Shown here piece after piece: positions 49,490 to 57,761 of a DNA stretch of 64,000 nt (position 1 is the first letter of the stretch; every line of letters starts with the position of its first letter). The DNA is from Novosphingobium jiangmenense. Lineage in GTDB: Bacteria; Pseudomonadota; Alphaproteobacteria; Sphingomonadales; Sphingomonadaceae. Location of the stretch: contig NZ_JADQDC010000001.1 in assembly GCF_015694345.1 (NCBI RefSeq), forward strand, positions 310,001 through 374,000, given 5' to 3'. Both the position numbers and the translations under genes were made by a program. The notes under the pieces were generated by a model. The model did no database searches, had not been told where the DNA came from, and was given only the letters and a program-made list of their open reading frames with translations.

Positions 49490-50122
49490 TCACAGCACCG
49501 GTTCCGGCGAGATGTTGCGGGTGCTCACCCGCAGCCTTGTCGCGCGGCCAAGTATGTCGAGAAGCACGCTGACGCGGCCCTTCTCATCAAGGTGTTCGAC
49601 GGTGGCGAGATGATCGGCAAAGGCGTGCGAGACCAGGCGGACGGGCATGCCGGGGGACAGGGACGCTTGCGACGGACCGACAATGCCATCGACGCACCTG
49701 TCGAACAGTGCCTGCATGGCCGCGCGCGGGACGGCTTGCGGCTTGGCGCTGTCGGGCCCGACGATGCGCCTTACGCCGCGCGTGCCGTTGATCGAGCGCC
49801 AGGCCTGCAGCTCGGGATTGAACTGGACGAAGGCATAGCCGGGAAAGAGCGGCACGAGCACTTCATCGACGCGGCGAGCGTGCTTGCGAAGCTTGCGCAT
49901 CTTCGGGAGAAAGCAGGTGAAACCCTGACGGAGGAGATTATCCTGGGCGCAGTGTTCGAGCCGGGGGAGAGTCTCGACGACATACCACGATGCGGGTGAG
50001 GAAACTGCAGAACCACTGTTGCCTGCCGGACCTTCCCGGAAGGGGCTTGCCTTGGTATCACGGACGCAGAAATCCGGGGCGCGACCTTCGGGCCCCGCTG
50101 TAGTGCTTGCAGGAACAAGCAT
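49490..50122 (-). CDS. NusG-like (RfaH/ActX-type) transcription antitermination factor
   Basis: A 210-residue protein. After a 45-residue Ser/Ala/Gly leader comes an NGN domain (SWYVVETLPRLEHCAQDNLL, CFLPKMRKLRKHARRVDEVL, VPLFPGYAFVQFNPELQAWR, INGTRGVRRIVG). The KOW end follows (LSPGMPVRLVSHAFADHLAT, VSVLLDILGRATRLRVSTRN). The length and the VPLFPGYAFV and RGVRRIVG versions match specialised NusG paralogues rather than housekeeping NusG. Such factors let RNA polymerase finish long polysaccharide operons. It sits directly before the priming glycosyltransferase gene. A 17-bp palindrome lies 23 bases upstream and the shared leader motif 130 bases upstream. Confidence 0.88.
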   Translation of the reverse strand: MLVPASTTAGPEGRAPDFCVRDTKASPFREGPAGNSGSAVSSPASWYVVETLPRLEHCAQDNLLRQGFTCFLPKMRKLRKHARRVDEVLVPLFPGYAFVQFNPELQAWRSINGTRGVRRIVGPDSAKPQAVPRAAMQALFDRCVDGIVGPSQASLSPGMPVRLVSHAFADHLATVEHLDEKGRVSVLLDILGRATRLRVSTRNISPEPVL

Positions 50123-50144
50123 TTTCTATCGAAATCCCCTTGCA

Positions 50145-50161
50145 GCGAACAAGTTGTTCGC
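50145..50161 (-). promoter_or_regulatory. Palindrome just upstream of the NusG-like gene, possible operator
   Basis: GCGAACAA-G-TTGTTCGC is a perfect inverted repeat with 8-bp arms and a single central base, placed 23 bases before the start codon. A match of this size for one given spacing is expected about once by chance in the window, but the position favours an operator. Confidence 0.45.
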
Positions 50162-50251
50162 TTTCGGGATGGTTATAATTCACCGGACCATACGGAAGTT
50201 ATCGCCGGTTCGGTTACGCAGGTCATGCTTTCGCCAACGGAATCATCCGAA

Positions 50252-50269
50252 GGACTAGTCAGCTAGTCC
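50252..50269 (-). promoter_or_regulatory. Shared leader motif (copy 2), forming a small hairpin
   Basis: GGACTAG-TCAG-CTAGTCC is a perfect 7-bp stem with a 4-base loop between fdhD and the NusG-like gene. Its left part contains the 13 bases also present 144 bp before the polysaccharide operon at 7994-8006. There is no T-run, so it is unlikely to be a simple terminator of fdhD. No ORF occupies 50123-50330. Confidence 0.35.
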
Positions 50270-50330
50270 GGGGAAGGGCCATCGTGCCCGCCAGCGAATT
50301 GCGGCAGTCTCCAGTCGGCTTACGCTCGGC

Positions 50331-51116
50331 CTACATCTCGAGCATCGAATCCGATCGTACGAGGCTGACCAGGCGCAGGCCATGCGCTCTTGCCTGCTCG
50401 CAGGCCAGCGACGATGCGGCGGAAATCGTGGCGAGCAAGGGCACGCCCGCGATGACCGCCTTCTGGACCAGTTCGAAACTGCACCGCGCAGTCAGCAGGA
50501 CGAAATGGTCCGCCATGGCCATGTTCTGCCGTGCCGCCGCGCCGATCAGCTTGTCGAAGGCATTGTGCCGTCCGACATCCTCGCGCACCAGCATGATCGT
50601 CCCGTCTACCGAGCATAGCGCCGCAGCGTGGGCCGCACCGGTCTGCCGCCCCAAGGCCTGCCATTCCCGCAAGCCCGCCGCCGCCCGGAAGATGGCCTCT
50701 GGCCCAAGCTCGATCCGCGCCGTAACCGGCGACAGCGGTCGCAGGACCTGCTCAAGGCTTTCGATCCCGCACAGCCCGCAACTGCCCTCGGACAGGCGCA
50801 GCCGCGCGCGTTCGAGCAACGGGGCGGCCTCATCTGCGCCCAGTTGCACGCGCAGCATCCAGCCTCCCGCTTCGACCGGCGTAGCCTGTGCGGAGACGAA
50901 CTCGGCTGGCGAGGCGATCAACTGCTCGGAAAGGCAGAAGCCGAGCGCATAATCCTCAAGATCGGTGGGCGTCGCCATCATCACCGCATAACCGATGCCG
51001 TTGATCTCGACAGCGACCGGCGCTTCCTCGATCAGCGGTCGCTCAAGCGGGCGCGATGCCGCGCCGCTTGCGAAATGCTCGGTCAGCGCGAAAGTGCGTG
51101 AACCTTCAACCGGCAT
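50331..51116 (-). CDS. fdhD: Formate dehydrogenase accessory sulfurtransferase FdhD
   Basis: A 261-residue FdhD homologue. The redox-active pair is in EGSCGLCGIESLE, and EDVGRHNAFDKLIG and ARAHGLRLVSLVR match the conserved core. FdhD passes sulfur from cysteine desulfurase to the bis-MGD molybdenum cofactor, which is essential for formate dehydrogenase activity. It overlaps fdsD by 11 bp and is the last gene of the fds operon (named fdsC in some species). The usual SGRASFEMVQ segment reads TARCSFELVQ here, a minor change. Confidence 0.92.
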   Translation of the reverse strand: MPVEGSRTFALTEHFASGAASRPLERPLIEEAPVAVEINGIGYAVMMATPTDLEDYALGFCLSEQLIASPAEFVSAQATPVEAGGWMLRVQLGADEAAPLLERARLRLSEGSCGLCGIESLEQVLRPLSPVTARIELGPEAIFRAAAGLREWQALGRQTGAAHAAALCSVDGTIMLVREDVGRHNAFDKLIGAAARQNMAMADHFVLLTARCSFELVQKAVIAGVPLLATISAASSLACEQARAHGLRLVSLVRSDSMLEM

Positions 51117-51372
51117 CTGAGCCGTGGACGTGCGGATCGGTGGCGCGCGTTTGCGGTGCCGGGATGCGGCCGTCCGCTACCCGCGCCATGGCTTCTGCCG
51201 CTACCGGGTCGAGACCGGCGGAGCCTTGCGCGATCAGCGTGTCGATCATGCGCGGCGTCCAGAACGCGGTGATGTGATCGGCGACTGCGGCCACCGGCTT
51301 GTCGTCATGCACCAGATTGCGGGCGATCTGGTTGGCCATGTAGGCGAGCTTTTCCCCCGTGTGCCCGCTCAT
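51106..51372 (-). CDS. fdsD: NAD-dependent formate dehydrogenase delta subunit
   Basis: An 88-residue protein matching the small FdsD subunit: KLAYMANQIARNLVH, then DHITAFWTPRMIDTLIA at the centre, followed by a Pro/Thr-rich end. FdsD is needed for a stable and active FdsABGD complex; it has no cofactor. Its ATG overlaps the fdsA stop as ATGA and its end overlaps fdhD by 11 bp. Confidence 0.9.
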   Translation of the reverse strand: MSGHTGEKLAYMANQIARNLVHDDKPVAAVADHITAFWTPRMIDTLIAQGSAGLDPVAAEAMARVADGRIPAPQTRATDPHVHGSDAG

Positions 51373-54227
51373 TCCGCTGGCTCCATCGCGCCTTCACGCC
51401 CTGCGATGCGGCGCGAGCGCGTGGCCTGTGCCTCGTAATCTTCCTGCCAGTCGGTCGGGCCGTTGGACGGGGTGATCTGCACGGCTGTGACCTTGTATTC
51501 CGGGCAGTTCGTGGCCCAGTCCGAATAGTCGGTGGTGACCACGTTGGCCTGCGTGGCGGGGTGGTGGAAGGTGGTGTAGACCACGCCCGGAGCAACGCGA
51601 TCGGTCACCAGCGCGCGCAGTGTGGTTTCGCCGGAGCGGCTGGCGAGCTTGACCCAATCACCCGACTTGAGGCCCCGGTTCTCGGCATCGGTCGGGTGGA
51701 TTTCGAGCAGGTCTTCCTCGTGCCACACCACGTTCGCAGTGCGCCGGGTCTGCGCGCCGACGTTGTACTGGCTGAGGATGCGCCCCGTCGTCAGCAGCAG
51801 CGGGAAGCGCGGGCCGGTGCGCTCGTCGGTCGGCACGTAGTCCGTCACCACGAACTTGCCCTTGCCCCGGACGAAGCCATCGATGTGCATGATCGGCGAG
51901 CCATCGGGCGCCTTGTCGTTGACCGGCCACTGCAGCGAGCCTTCGGCATCGAGACGCTTGTAGTTCACGCCGGTGAAGGTCGGCGTGAGGCGGGCGATCT
52001 CGTCCATGATCTCGGACGGGTGCGTGTAGTTCCAATCCAGCCCGATGGCGCGGGCCAGTTCCTGCGTGACCTGCCAGTCCTCGTAGCCGTTAAGCGGCTC
52101 CATCACCTTGCGCACCGGCTGGATGCGGCGCTCGGCGTTGGTGAAAGTGCCGTTTTTCTCGAGGAAGGTGGAGCCGGGCAGGAAGACGTGCGCGTAGTTC
52201 GCGGTCTCGTTGAGGAACAGGTCGTGGACGATCACGCATTCCATCGCGGCAAGGCCTGCCGCCACGTGCTTGGTATCCGGGTCGGACTGGAGAATGTCCT
52301 CGCCCTGGATGTAGATCGCCTTGAACTGACCGTCAGTCGCGGCATCGAGCATGTTGGGAATGCGCAGGCCCGGTTCGGGATCGATAGCCACGCCCCATTC
52401 GGCTTCGAACAGATCGCGCGTCGCCTTGTCCGAGACGTGGCGATAGCCGGAAAGCTCGTGCGGGAAGGAACCCATGTCGCACGCGCCCTGCACGTTGTTC
52501 TGCCCGCGCAAGGGGTTCACGCCGACGCCGCGACGGCCGATGTTGCCGGTTGCCATGGCGAGGTTGGCGATGGCCATGACGGTGGACGAGCCTTGGCTGT
52601 GTTCGGTCACTCCGAGGCCGTAGTAGATCGCACCGTTTCCGCCGGTGGCGTAGAGCCGCGCCGCGCCACGGATTGCTTCTGGATCAACGCCGATGACGGG
52701 CGACAGGAATTCGGGGCTGTTGCGCTCTGCCGAGACGAATTCGGCCCAGTGCTGGTACTCGTCCCAGTCGCAGCGTTCGCGGATGAACGCTTCGTTGGCG
52801 AGGCCTTCGGTGACAATGACGTGGGCGATCGCAGTGAGGATCGCGACGTTGGTGCCGGGGCGCAGCGGCAGGTGGAAGTCTGCGGCGATATGGGGGCTGC
52901 GCACCAGATCGGTGCGGCGCGGGTCGATCACGATGAGCTTTGCGCCTTGGCGCAAGCGGCGCTTCATGCGGCTGGCGAAGACGGGGTGGCCATCGGTCGG
53001 ATTTGCGCCGATGACGAGGATGACGTCGCTGTCCTCGACGCTGTCGAAGTCCTGCGTGCCTGCGGATGTGCCGAACGTGGTCTTGAGGCCATAGCCGGTC
53101 GGCGAATGGCAGACGCGGGCGCAGGTATCGACGTTGTTGGTGCCGAAGCCGGCACGGATCAGCTTCTGGACGAGGAACGTCTCCTCGTTGGTGCAGCGGC
53201 TGGAGGTGATGCCACCCAGCGCGTTGCGGCCATGGGTCTCGCGGATGCGGTTGATCTGGCTGGCGGCGTAGGTCAGCGCCTCTTCCCACGAAACCTCGCG
53301 CCAGGGCTGGTCGATGGATTCGCGGATCATCGGCGAGAGGATGCGCTCCTGATGCTGGGCATAGCCCCAGGCGAAGCGGCCCTTGACGCAGGAATGGCCG
53401 CGATTGGCCTTGCCGTCCTTCCACGGCACCATGCGCACCAGTTGTTCGCCCCGCATCTCCGCGCGGAAGGTGCAGCCGACGCCGCAATAGGCGCAGGTGG
53501 TGACGACGGCGCGCTCGGGCTTGCCGATCTCCTTGACCGCCTTTTCCTGCAGGGTCGCGGTCGGGCAGGCCTGGACGCAGGCGCCGCAGGACACGCATTC
53601 TGAGGAGAGGAAGCTGTCCGAAGTGAGCCCTGCCGAGACCTTGCTGTCGAACCCGCGTCCGTCGATGGTGAGCGCCAGCGTCCCCTGCACTTCGTCGCAG
53701 GCGCGCACGCAGCGCGAGCAGACGATGCACTTGCTCGGGTCGAAATCAAAGTAGGGGTTCGAGATGTCCCGCATCGCGCCGAGATGGTTTTCGCCCTCGT
53801 AGCCATAGCGCACATCGCGCAGGCCCACGGCGGCGGCCTGGTCCTGCAGCTCGCAATCGTTGTTGGCGCTGCAGGTCAGGCAGTCGAGCGGGTGGTCGGA
53901 GATATAGAGTTCCATCACCCCCTTGCGCAGCTTCTGCAGGCGCGGGGTCTGGGTGTGGACCTTCATGCCCTCGGCGACCGGCGTTGTGCAGGAGGCCGGC
54001 GTGCCGCGCATGCCGTCGATCTCGACAAGGCACAAGCGGCAGGAGCCGAACTGCTTGAGGTTGTCGGTGGCGCAGAGCTTGGGGATCGAACCGCCGGTCA
54101 GCGCTGCGGCGCGCATGACCGTGGTGCCTGCGGGAACGGTGACTTCACGACCGTCGATGAAGCAGGTGACCTGCGTGTCCGAACGGACTTCCGGGGTGCC
54201 GAAATCGGCCTGGCGTTCATAGCCCAT
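51369..54227 (-). CDS. fdsA: NAD-dependent formate dehydrogenase alpha (catalytic, molybdenum) subunit
   Basis: A 952-residue catalytic subunit that oxidises formate to CO2 in the cytoplasm. Cofactor sites run in order: an N-terminal [2Fe-2S] ferredoxin domain (C52, C63, C66, C80), a His/Cys cluster (H112, C116, C119, C125), two ferredoxin-type [4Fe-4S] clusters (C167/C170/C173/C177 and C211/C214/C217/C221), and the MopB [4Fe-4S] (C245, C248, C252, C280). The molybdenum ligand is C373 in DTCARVCHSPTGYG, so it is a cysteine and not a selenocysteine enzyme. The molybdopterin dinucleotide domain ends the chain. Start overlaps mobA by 11 bp. Confidence 0.95.
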   Translation of the reverse strand: MGYERQADFGTPEVRSDTQVTCFIDGREVTVPAGTTVMRAAALTGGSIPKLCATDNLKQFGSCRLCLVEIDGMRGTPASCTTPVAEGMKVHTQTPRLQKLRKGVMELYISDHPLDCLTCSANNDCELQDQAAAVGLRDVRYGYEGENHLGAMRDISNPYFDFDPSKCIVCSRCVRACDEVQGTLALTIDGRGFDSKVSAGLTSDSFLSSECVSCGACVQACPTATLQEKAVKEIGKPERAVVTTCAYCGVGCTFRAEMRGEQLVRMVPWKDGKANRGHSCVKGRFAWGYAQHQERILSPMIRESIDQPWREVSWEEALTYAASQINRIRETHGRNALGGITSSRCTNEETFLVQKLIRAGFGTNNVDTCARVCHSPTGYGLKTTFGTSAGTQDFDSVEDSDVILVIGANPTDGHPVFASRMKRRLRQGAKLIVIDPRRTDLVRSPHIAADFHLPLRPGTNVAILTAIAHVIVTEGLANEAFIRERCDWDEYQHWAEFVSAERNSPEFLSPVIGVDPEAIRGAARLYATGGNGAIYYGLGVTEHSQGSSTVMAIANLAMATGNIGRRGVGVNPLRGQNNVQGACDMGSFPHELSGYRHVSDKATRDLFEAEWGVAIDPEPGLRIPNMLDAATDGQFKAIYIQGEDILQSDPDTKHVAAGLAAMECVIVHDLFLNETANYAHVFLPGSTFLEKNGTFTNAERRIQPVRKVMEPLNGYEDWQVTQELARAIGLDWNYTHPSEIMDEIARLTPTFTGVNYKRLDAEGSLQWPVNDKAPDGSPIMHIDGFVRGKGKFVVTDYVPTDERTGPRFPLLLTTGRILSQYNVGAQTRRTANVVWHEEDLLEIHPTDAENRGLKSGDWVKLASRSGETTLRALVTDRVAPGVVYTTFHHPATQANVVTTDYSDWATNCPEYKVTAVQITPSNGPTDWQEDYEAQATRSRRIAGREGAMEPAE

Positions 54228-54750
54228 GGGTTCGCCTCTCCGCAGACTCGAGGTCCGCCGGTGTATTGATATTGTCAGGAATCCGGTCGAGCGTCACGGC
54301 CCGTGCGCCGACCAGTTCGGCAAATGCGCGCATCGAATGGCGGGCGTTGCTGATGAGCAGGGCGTCGAGCGTGGCCGAGGCTGTCGCGGGCCACAGGCCG
54401 ATCACCGGCTGGCTTGCGCAATAGGCGGGCGACGGGCGCAGTTGCGCGGCGAGATTGTCGCCAAGGCCCACGCTGTCGACCGAGCAGGTCAGGACATGCG
54501 TATAGCCTGCATCGCGCGCATGGTGGAGCGCGGCGGCGATGCCGCCCAATGGCCCCATGTCGGGGTGCGGCCAATCCGGAAGGGTCGGCGCCGGGGCCTC
54601 GTCCCGGCCCACCACGACCACCGCTTCGCACTGCGCCGCCAAGGCATCCACCGCCCGCGCCAGCAGGGTGCGCCCGCCGAGTTCGGCGAGCGCCTTGTCG
54701 CTGCCGAAGCGGGTGGAGCGGCCACCGGCGAGGACGGCGCCTAAAATCAC
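54217..54750 (-). CDS. mobA: Molybdenum cofactor guanylyltransferase MobA
   Basis: A 177-residue enzyme with the nucleotidyltransferase loop LAGGRSTRFGSDKALAELGG at the very start and DMGPLGGIAAALHHARD further on. It links GMP to molybdopterin to build MGD, the cofactor of FdsA. It is a little shorter than E. coli MobA (about 195). The start is the GTG at 54750, which overlaps the fdsB stop (GTGA); a longer frame to 55038 would be a shadow of fdsB. In the motif usually read as CDxP the sequence is CSVDSVGL, somewhat divergent. Its place inside the operon makes cofactor supply co-regulated with the enzyme. Confidence 0.88.
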   Translation of the reverse strand: MILGAVLAGGRSTRFGSDKALAELGGRTLLARAVDALAAQCEAVVVVGRDEAPAPTLPDWPHPDMGPLGGIAAALHHARDAGYTHVLTCSVDSVGLGDNLAAQLRPSPAYCASQPVIGLWPATASATLDALLISNARHSMRAFAELVGARAVTLDRIPDNINTPADLESAERRTHGL

Positions 54751-56297
54751 TCCGCGACTTCCTTTGCCGGAGCGGCGCCGAAGTCCTCGGGGAAATTGCG
54801 CAGCGCCGAGAGCACCGGATAGGGGGTGAAGCCGCCGAGCGCGCAGAGCGAGCCGAACTTCATTGTCTCGCACAGGTCTTCGAGTAGGACGATCTCGTCG
54901 GCGAGCGAGCGCTCTGACTTGCGGGCGTTGTGCATCTGGGGGAGCGCCTCGACCTTGTCCGGCGCACGGCCGGAGCGGGCGCGGATGCGGTCGATCAGCT
55001 CGACACCGCGCGTGGAGCCGATGCGGCAAGGGGTGCACTTGCCGCAGGATTCGGCGGCGCAGAATTCCATGGCGAAGCGAGCCTGGCGGCTCATGTCGGC
55101 GGTATCGTCGAACACGGTGATCCCGGCGTGGCCGATCAGCCCATCTGCGGCGGCGAAGGCCTCGTAATCGAAGGGCAGGTGGAAATCGGATGGCGCGTGA
55201 TAGGCGCCCAGCGGCCCGCCCACCTGCACCGCGCGCACCGGACGGCCCGATGCGGTGCCGCCGCCGATGTCGTTCACAAGTTCGCCCAGGGTGATGCCGA
55301 AGCCGACTTCGAACAGGCCGCCGTGCTTGACATTACCGGCGATCTGGATCGGCATGGTGCCCTTGGACCGGCCGAAGCCGACCGCCGCATAGGCCTCGGC
55401 ACCATGGGCCATTATCCACGGCACTGCGGCCAGCGTCAGAACGTTGTTGACGACGGTGGGCTTGCCGAACAGGCCTTCCAGTGCAGGCAGCGGCGGCTTG
55501 GCGCGCACTTCGCCGCGCTTGCCTTCGAGGCTGTTGAGCAGCGAAGTCTCCTCGCCGCAGACATAAGCGCCTGCGCCGACGCGCACTTCCAGTTCGAACG
55601 GCGCGACAAGGTGGGCCGAGGCGCGCACGGCCGCTTCCATCTTGGCAATCGCGTGCGGATATTCGCTGCGGATATAGACGTAGCCCTTCTGCGCACCGAC
55701 GGCATGGGCGGCAATCGCCATGCCCTCGACCAGCATGAACGGGTCGCCCTCCATTACCATGCGGTCGGCAAAGGTCGCGCTGTCGCCCTCGTCGGCGTTG
55801 CAGACGATGTATTTGCGGTCAGCCGAGGCCTTGGCCACGGTCGTCCACTTGATCCCCGCCGGGAAGCCCGCGCCGCCGCGACCGCGCAGGCCGGATTCGG
55901 TAACTTGGGCAATAGTGGCCCCAGGCCCGATCTCGCGCGCCCTGGCGAGACCCTGCCAGCCACCATGCGCGGCGTAGTCCTCGAGGCTCAAGGGCCGGGT
56001 CTTGCCCGCACGGGCGAAAGTGAAGCGCTGCTGGCGGGCAATGAAGGGATGCGCTTCGACAGGGCCGATGGCCTTCGCGGAAGTACCGGCCAGCACCGCG
56101 GCAACATCCTCGGGCAAGAGCGGGCCGAAGCCCTGCCCGTCAATCTCGGCCAGCGGTTCGAGCCAATGCATGCCCCACGAGGAAACCCGCTCAACGATGC
56201 AGCCCGCCGCCGCGAACGCCGCCGCCACTTCGTCGGCACCGCAGGCCAGCGCCAGCGCATCGTCGCTGATCCGGACAAGTTTCATGCCCCCGGTCAT
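54747..56297 (-). CDS. fdsB: NAD-dependent formate dehydrogenase beta subunit (NuoF-like)
   Basis: A 516-residue protein. The first 130 residues are a thioredoxin-like [2Fe-2S]-type domain without its cysteines. The NuoF part begins with GLRGRGGAGFPAGIKW (NADH site) and CNADEGDSATFADRM, followed by YVYIRSEYPHAIAKME and GAGAYVCGEETSLLNSLEG (FMN site). The [4Fe-4S] ligands are in ESCGKCTPCRIGSTRG and GSLCALGG. It passes electrons from FdsA to NAD+. The ATG at 56297 overlaps fdsG by 4 bp (ATGA); a frame to 56489 is a shadow of fdsG. Confidence 0.93.
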   Translation of the reverse strand: MTGGMKLVRISDDALALACGADEVAAAFAAAGCIVERVSSWGMHWLEPLAEIDGQGFGPLLPEDVAAVLAGTSAKAIGPVEAHPFIARQQRFTFARAGKTRPLSLEDYAAHGGWQGLARAREIGPGATIAQVTESGLRGRGGAGFPAGIKWTTVAKASADRKYIVCNADEGDSATFADRMVMEGDPFMLVEGMAIAAHAVGAQKGYVYIRSEYPHAIAKMEAAVRASAHLVAPFELEVRVGAGAYVCGEETSLLNSLEGKRGEVRAKPPLPALEGLFGKPTVVNNVLTLAAVPWIMAHGAEAYAAVGFGRSKGTMPIQIAGNVKHGGLFEVGFGITLGELVNDIGGGTASGRPVRAVQVGGPLGAYHAPSDFHLPFDYEAFAAADGLIGHAGITVFDDTADMSRQARFAMEFCAAESCGKCTPCRIGSTRGVELIDRIRARSGRAPDKVEALPQMHNARKSERSLADEIVLLEDLCETMKFGSLCALGGFTPYPVLSALRNFPEDFGAAPAKEVAE

Positions 56298-56734
56298 GCG
56301 AGCGCCTCCACCAGCGCGCCCAGCTTGGCCGCATCGAGCCGTGCGTGGACCTTGCTGCCAACCATTGCGTTGGGACCGACCGAACAGAGGCCGAGGCAAT
56401 AGACGGTCTCGACCTTCACGCGCCCGTTCTCCGGCAAGGCCGCCGCCAGAGCCTCGACGCCGCGCGCCTGGCAGGCCTCGGCCCGGCACAGCTTGAGCAC
56501 GGGGCGCGGATCGACTTCGGCCTGGAAATCATGGTAGAAGCTGGCGACGCCCTGCACTTCGGCGCGGCTGAGGTTCAGCGCCTGCGCGATCATGCGGATC
56601 GCCTCTTCCGAGACGTGGCCATATTCGGCCTGCACATCATGCAGGATCGGCAGCAGCGGGCCTTCGCGCCCCGCGTGTGCGGCGATGATCTGGGGCAATC
56701 GTTCCATGGTGCGGCGATCTTGTCGGAAAGACAC
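56294..56734 (-). CDS. fdsG: NAD-dependent formate dehydrogenase gamma subunit (NuoE-like)
   Basis: A 146-residue NuoE homologue. The N-terminal helix bundle (REGPLLPILHDVQAEYGHVS) leads to a thioredoxin-like [2Fe-2S] domain with the four ligands in LCRAEACQARG and VYCLGLCSVGP. It joins FdsB in the diaphorase unit. The start may be GTG 56734 or ATG 56707 (residue 10, MERLPQ); neither has a strong ribosome site. It heads the fds operon 41 bp after the LysR gene on the same strand, and a LysR-like site overlaps the end of that gene at 56763-56781. Confidence 0.92.
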   Translation of the reverse strand: MSFRQDRRTMERLPQIIAAHAGREGPLLPILHDVQAEYGHVSEEAIRMIAQALNLSRAEVQGVASFYHDFQAEVDPRPVLKLCRAEACQARGVEALAAALPENGRVKVETVYCLGLCSVGPNAMVGSKVHARLDAAKLGALVEALA

Positions 56735-56762
56735 ATCGGGTCAAATCGAAAAAATCGAAGCC

Positions 56763-56781
56763 TGATAGGACTTCTCTATGA
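56763..56781 (-). promoter_or_regulatory. Probable LysR-type operator before the fds operon
   Basis: TGATAGG-ACTTC-TCTATGA is an imperfect copy of the perfect palindrome TTGATAGG-AGCGG-CCTATCAA located before the LysR gene itself (57681-57701), with the same 5-base spacer. It overlaps the lysR stop codon and is centred 38 bases before the GTG or 65 before the ATG of fdsG. Confidence 0.5.
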
Positions 56782-57666
56782 AACTCCGGCAAGTCTGCGC
56801 GCCACGGCCAGCGCCGTGCTGGCCATCGGGCTCAATGGCACGCGATTGACCACGACCAGACCGATGCGGCGCGGCGTGTCGCCATCGTCGAGCACGGCAC
56901 AGCGCGCCCAGGCAAGGCCTGCGAGCAGGCTGGCGTACGTATCGGGCACGATCGTGCAGAAACCGCCCGAGCGGACGAGATCGAGCAAGGTGACGTAGCT
57001 GTCGGCCACGGCGCGCGGGGTGATGGCAAGGCCGCGTTCCAGCATCCGCGCATCGAGGATGCGGCGGAACTGCATGCCCTGATGCAAGAGGCACAGCGGT
57101 TGCGCCGAGGCTGCTTCCCAGCCGATCTCGGTCAGTCCGCCCAAGGGGCCATCCGCCCGGGTAACAAACAGGTAGCGTTCGGCATGGAGCGGCACCGACA
57201 GGACGTTCGCCGGCGTTTCGTGATCGAGATAGGTCAGGCCGGCATCGCACTCGAAGTTGTTGAGCGCCCGCTCGATCTCGCGCGAAGTGGCCGAGCGGAC
57301 GGCGAGGCCCAGACCGGGATGGCGCGCCAGCAAGGCATCACCGAACTGCCCGGCAAGCGGCAGCGCCGCCGGAATGGCCGCCAGCGCAAACTGGCCGGTG
57401 ATCGAGGCCGAGCTGGCCGCGACCGAGCTGGTCATGCCGGCCACCGCGCCGAGGATCTGCTCGGCCCAAGGCAGCATCGCCTCGCCATGCGCGGTCAGGC
57501 CGACGAAGCGCCGGTCACGCTCGATCAGGCGGTGGCCCACCTCGCGTTCCAGCGCCGACAGTCCGGCGGACAGCGTCGGCTGCGAAACGCCGCACTCCTG
57601 CGCGGCATTGGCGAAATGCCGCAGCCGGGCGATGGTGACGAAATAGCGAAGCTGACGCGGGTGCAT
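56776..57666 (-). CDS. LysR family regulator of the fds operon (FdsR-like)
   Basis: A 296-residue LysR protein. The N-terminal helix-turn-helix is HPRQLRYFVTIARLRHFANA and GVSQPTLSAGLSALEREVGH, and the effector domain follows (ASITGQFALAAIPAALPLAG, LFVTRADGPL). Start at ATG 57666; the frame continues upstream to 57933 but only as shadow of the opposite gene. Known FdsR regulators respond to formate; the same is likely here, from position. A perfect TTGATAGG palindrome sits 15 bases upstream for autoregulation, and a related site precedes fdsG. The product is read in the same direction as the operon, which is less usual than the divergent layout. Confidence 0.9.
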   Translation of the reverse strand: MHPRQLRYFVTIARLRHFANAAQECGVSQPTLSAGLSALEREVGHRLIERDRRFVGLTAHGEAMLPWAEQILGAVAGMTSSVAASSASITGQFALAAIPAALPLAGQFGDALLARHPGLGLAVRSATSREIERALNNFECDAGLTYLDHETPANVLSVPLHAERYLFVTRADGPLGGLTEIGWEAASAQPLCLLHQGMQFRRILDARMLERGLAITPRAVADSYVTLLDLVRSGGFCTIVPDTYASLLAGLAWARCAVLDDGDTPRRIGLVVVNRVPLSPMASTALAVARRLAGVS

Positions 57667-57680
57667 GGCGGGACGGTAGT

Positions 57681-57701
57681 TTGATAGGAGCGGCCTATCA
57701 A
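57681..57701. promoter_or_regulatory. Perfect palindromic operator between lysR and the divergent DCC gene
   Basis: TTGATAGG-AGCGG-CCTATCAA has perfect 8-bp arms around 5 bases and contains a T-N11-A core, the LysR-type binding pattern. It lies 15 bases before the lysR ATG and 61 before the divergent ATG at 57762, so it could serve both. Confidence 0.6.
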
Positions 57702-57761
57702 GCATCCTGCTTCCCCAAATGGCAGGTCTCGTGAAGGCTGCGACAGGCCCATAGGGACGGG

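Noticed and set aside
51561..53603. A 680-codon plus-strand frame opposite fdsA
   Set aside because: Shadow of a highly conserved gene with all cofactor ligands on the minus strand.
54217..55038. Long version of MobA starting inside fdsB
   Set aside because: The first 96 codons are an Arg/Pro-rich shadow of fdsB. The MobA fold begins at the GTG at 54750 that overlaps the fdsB stop.
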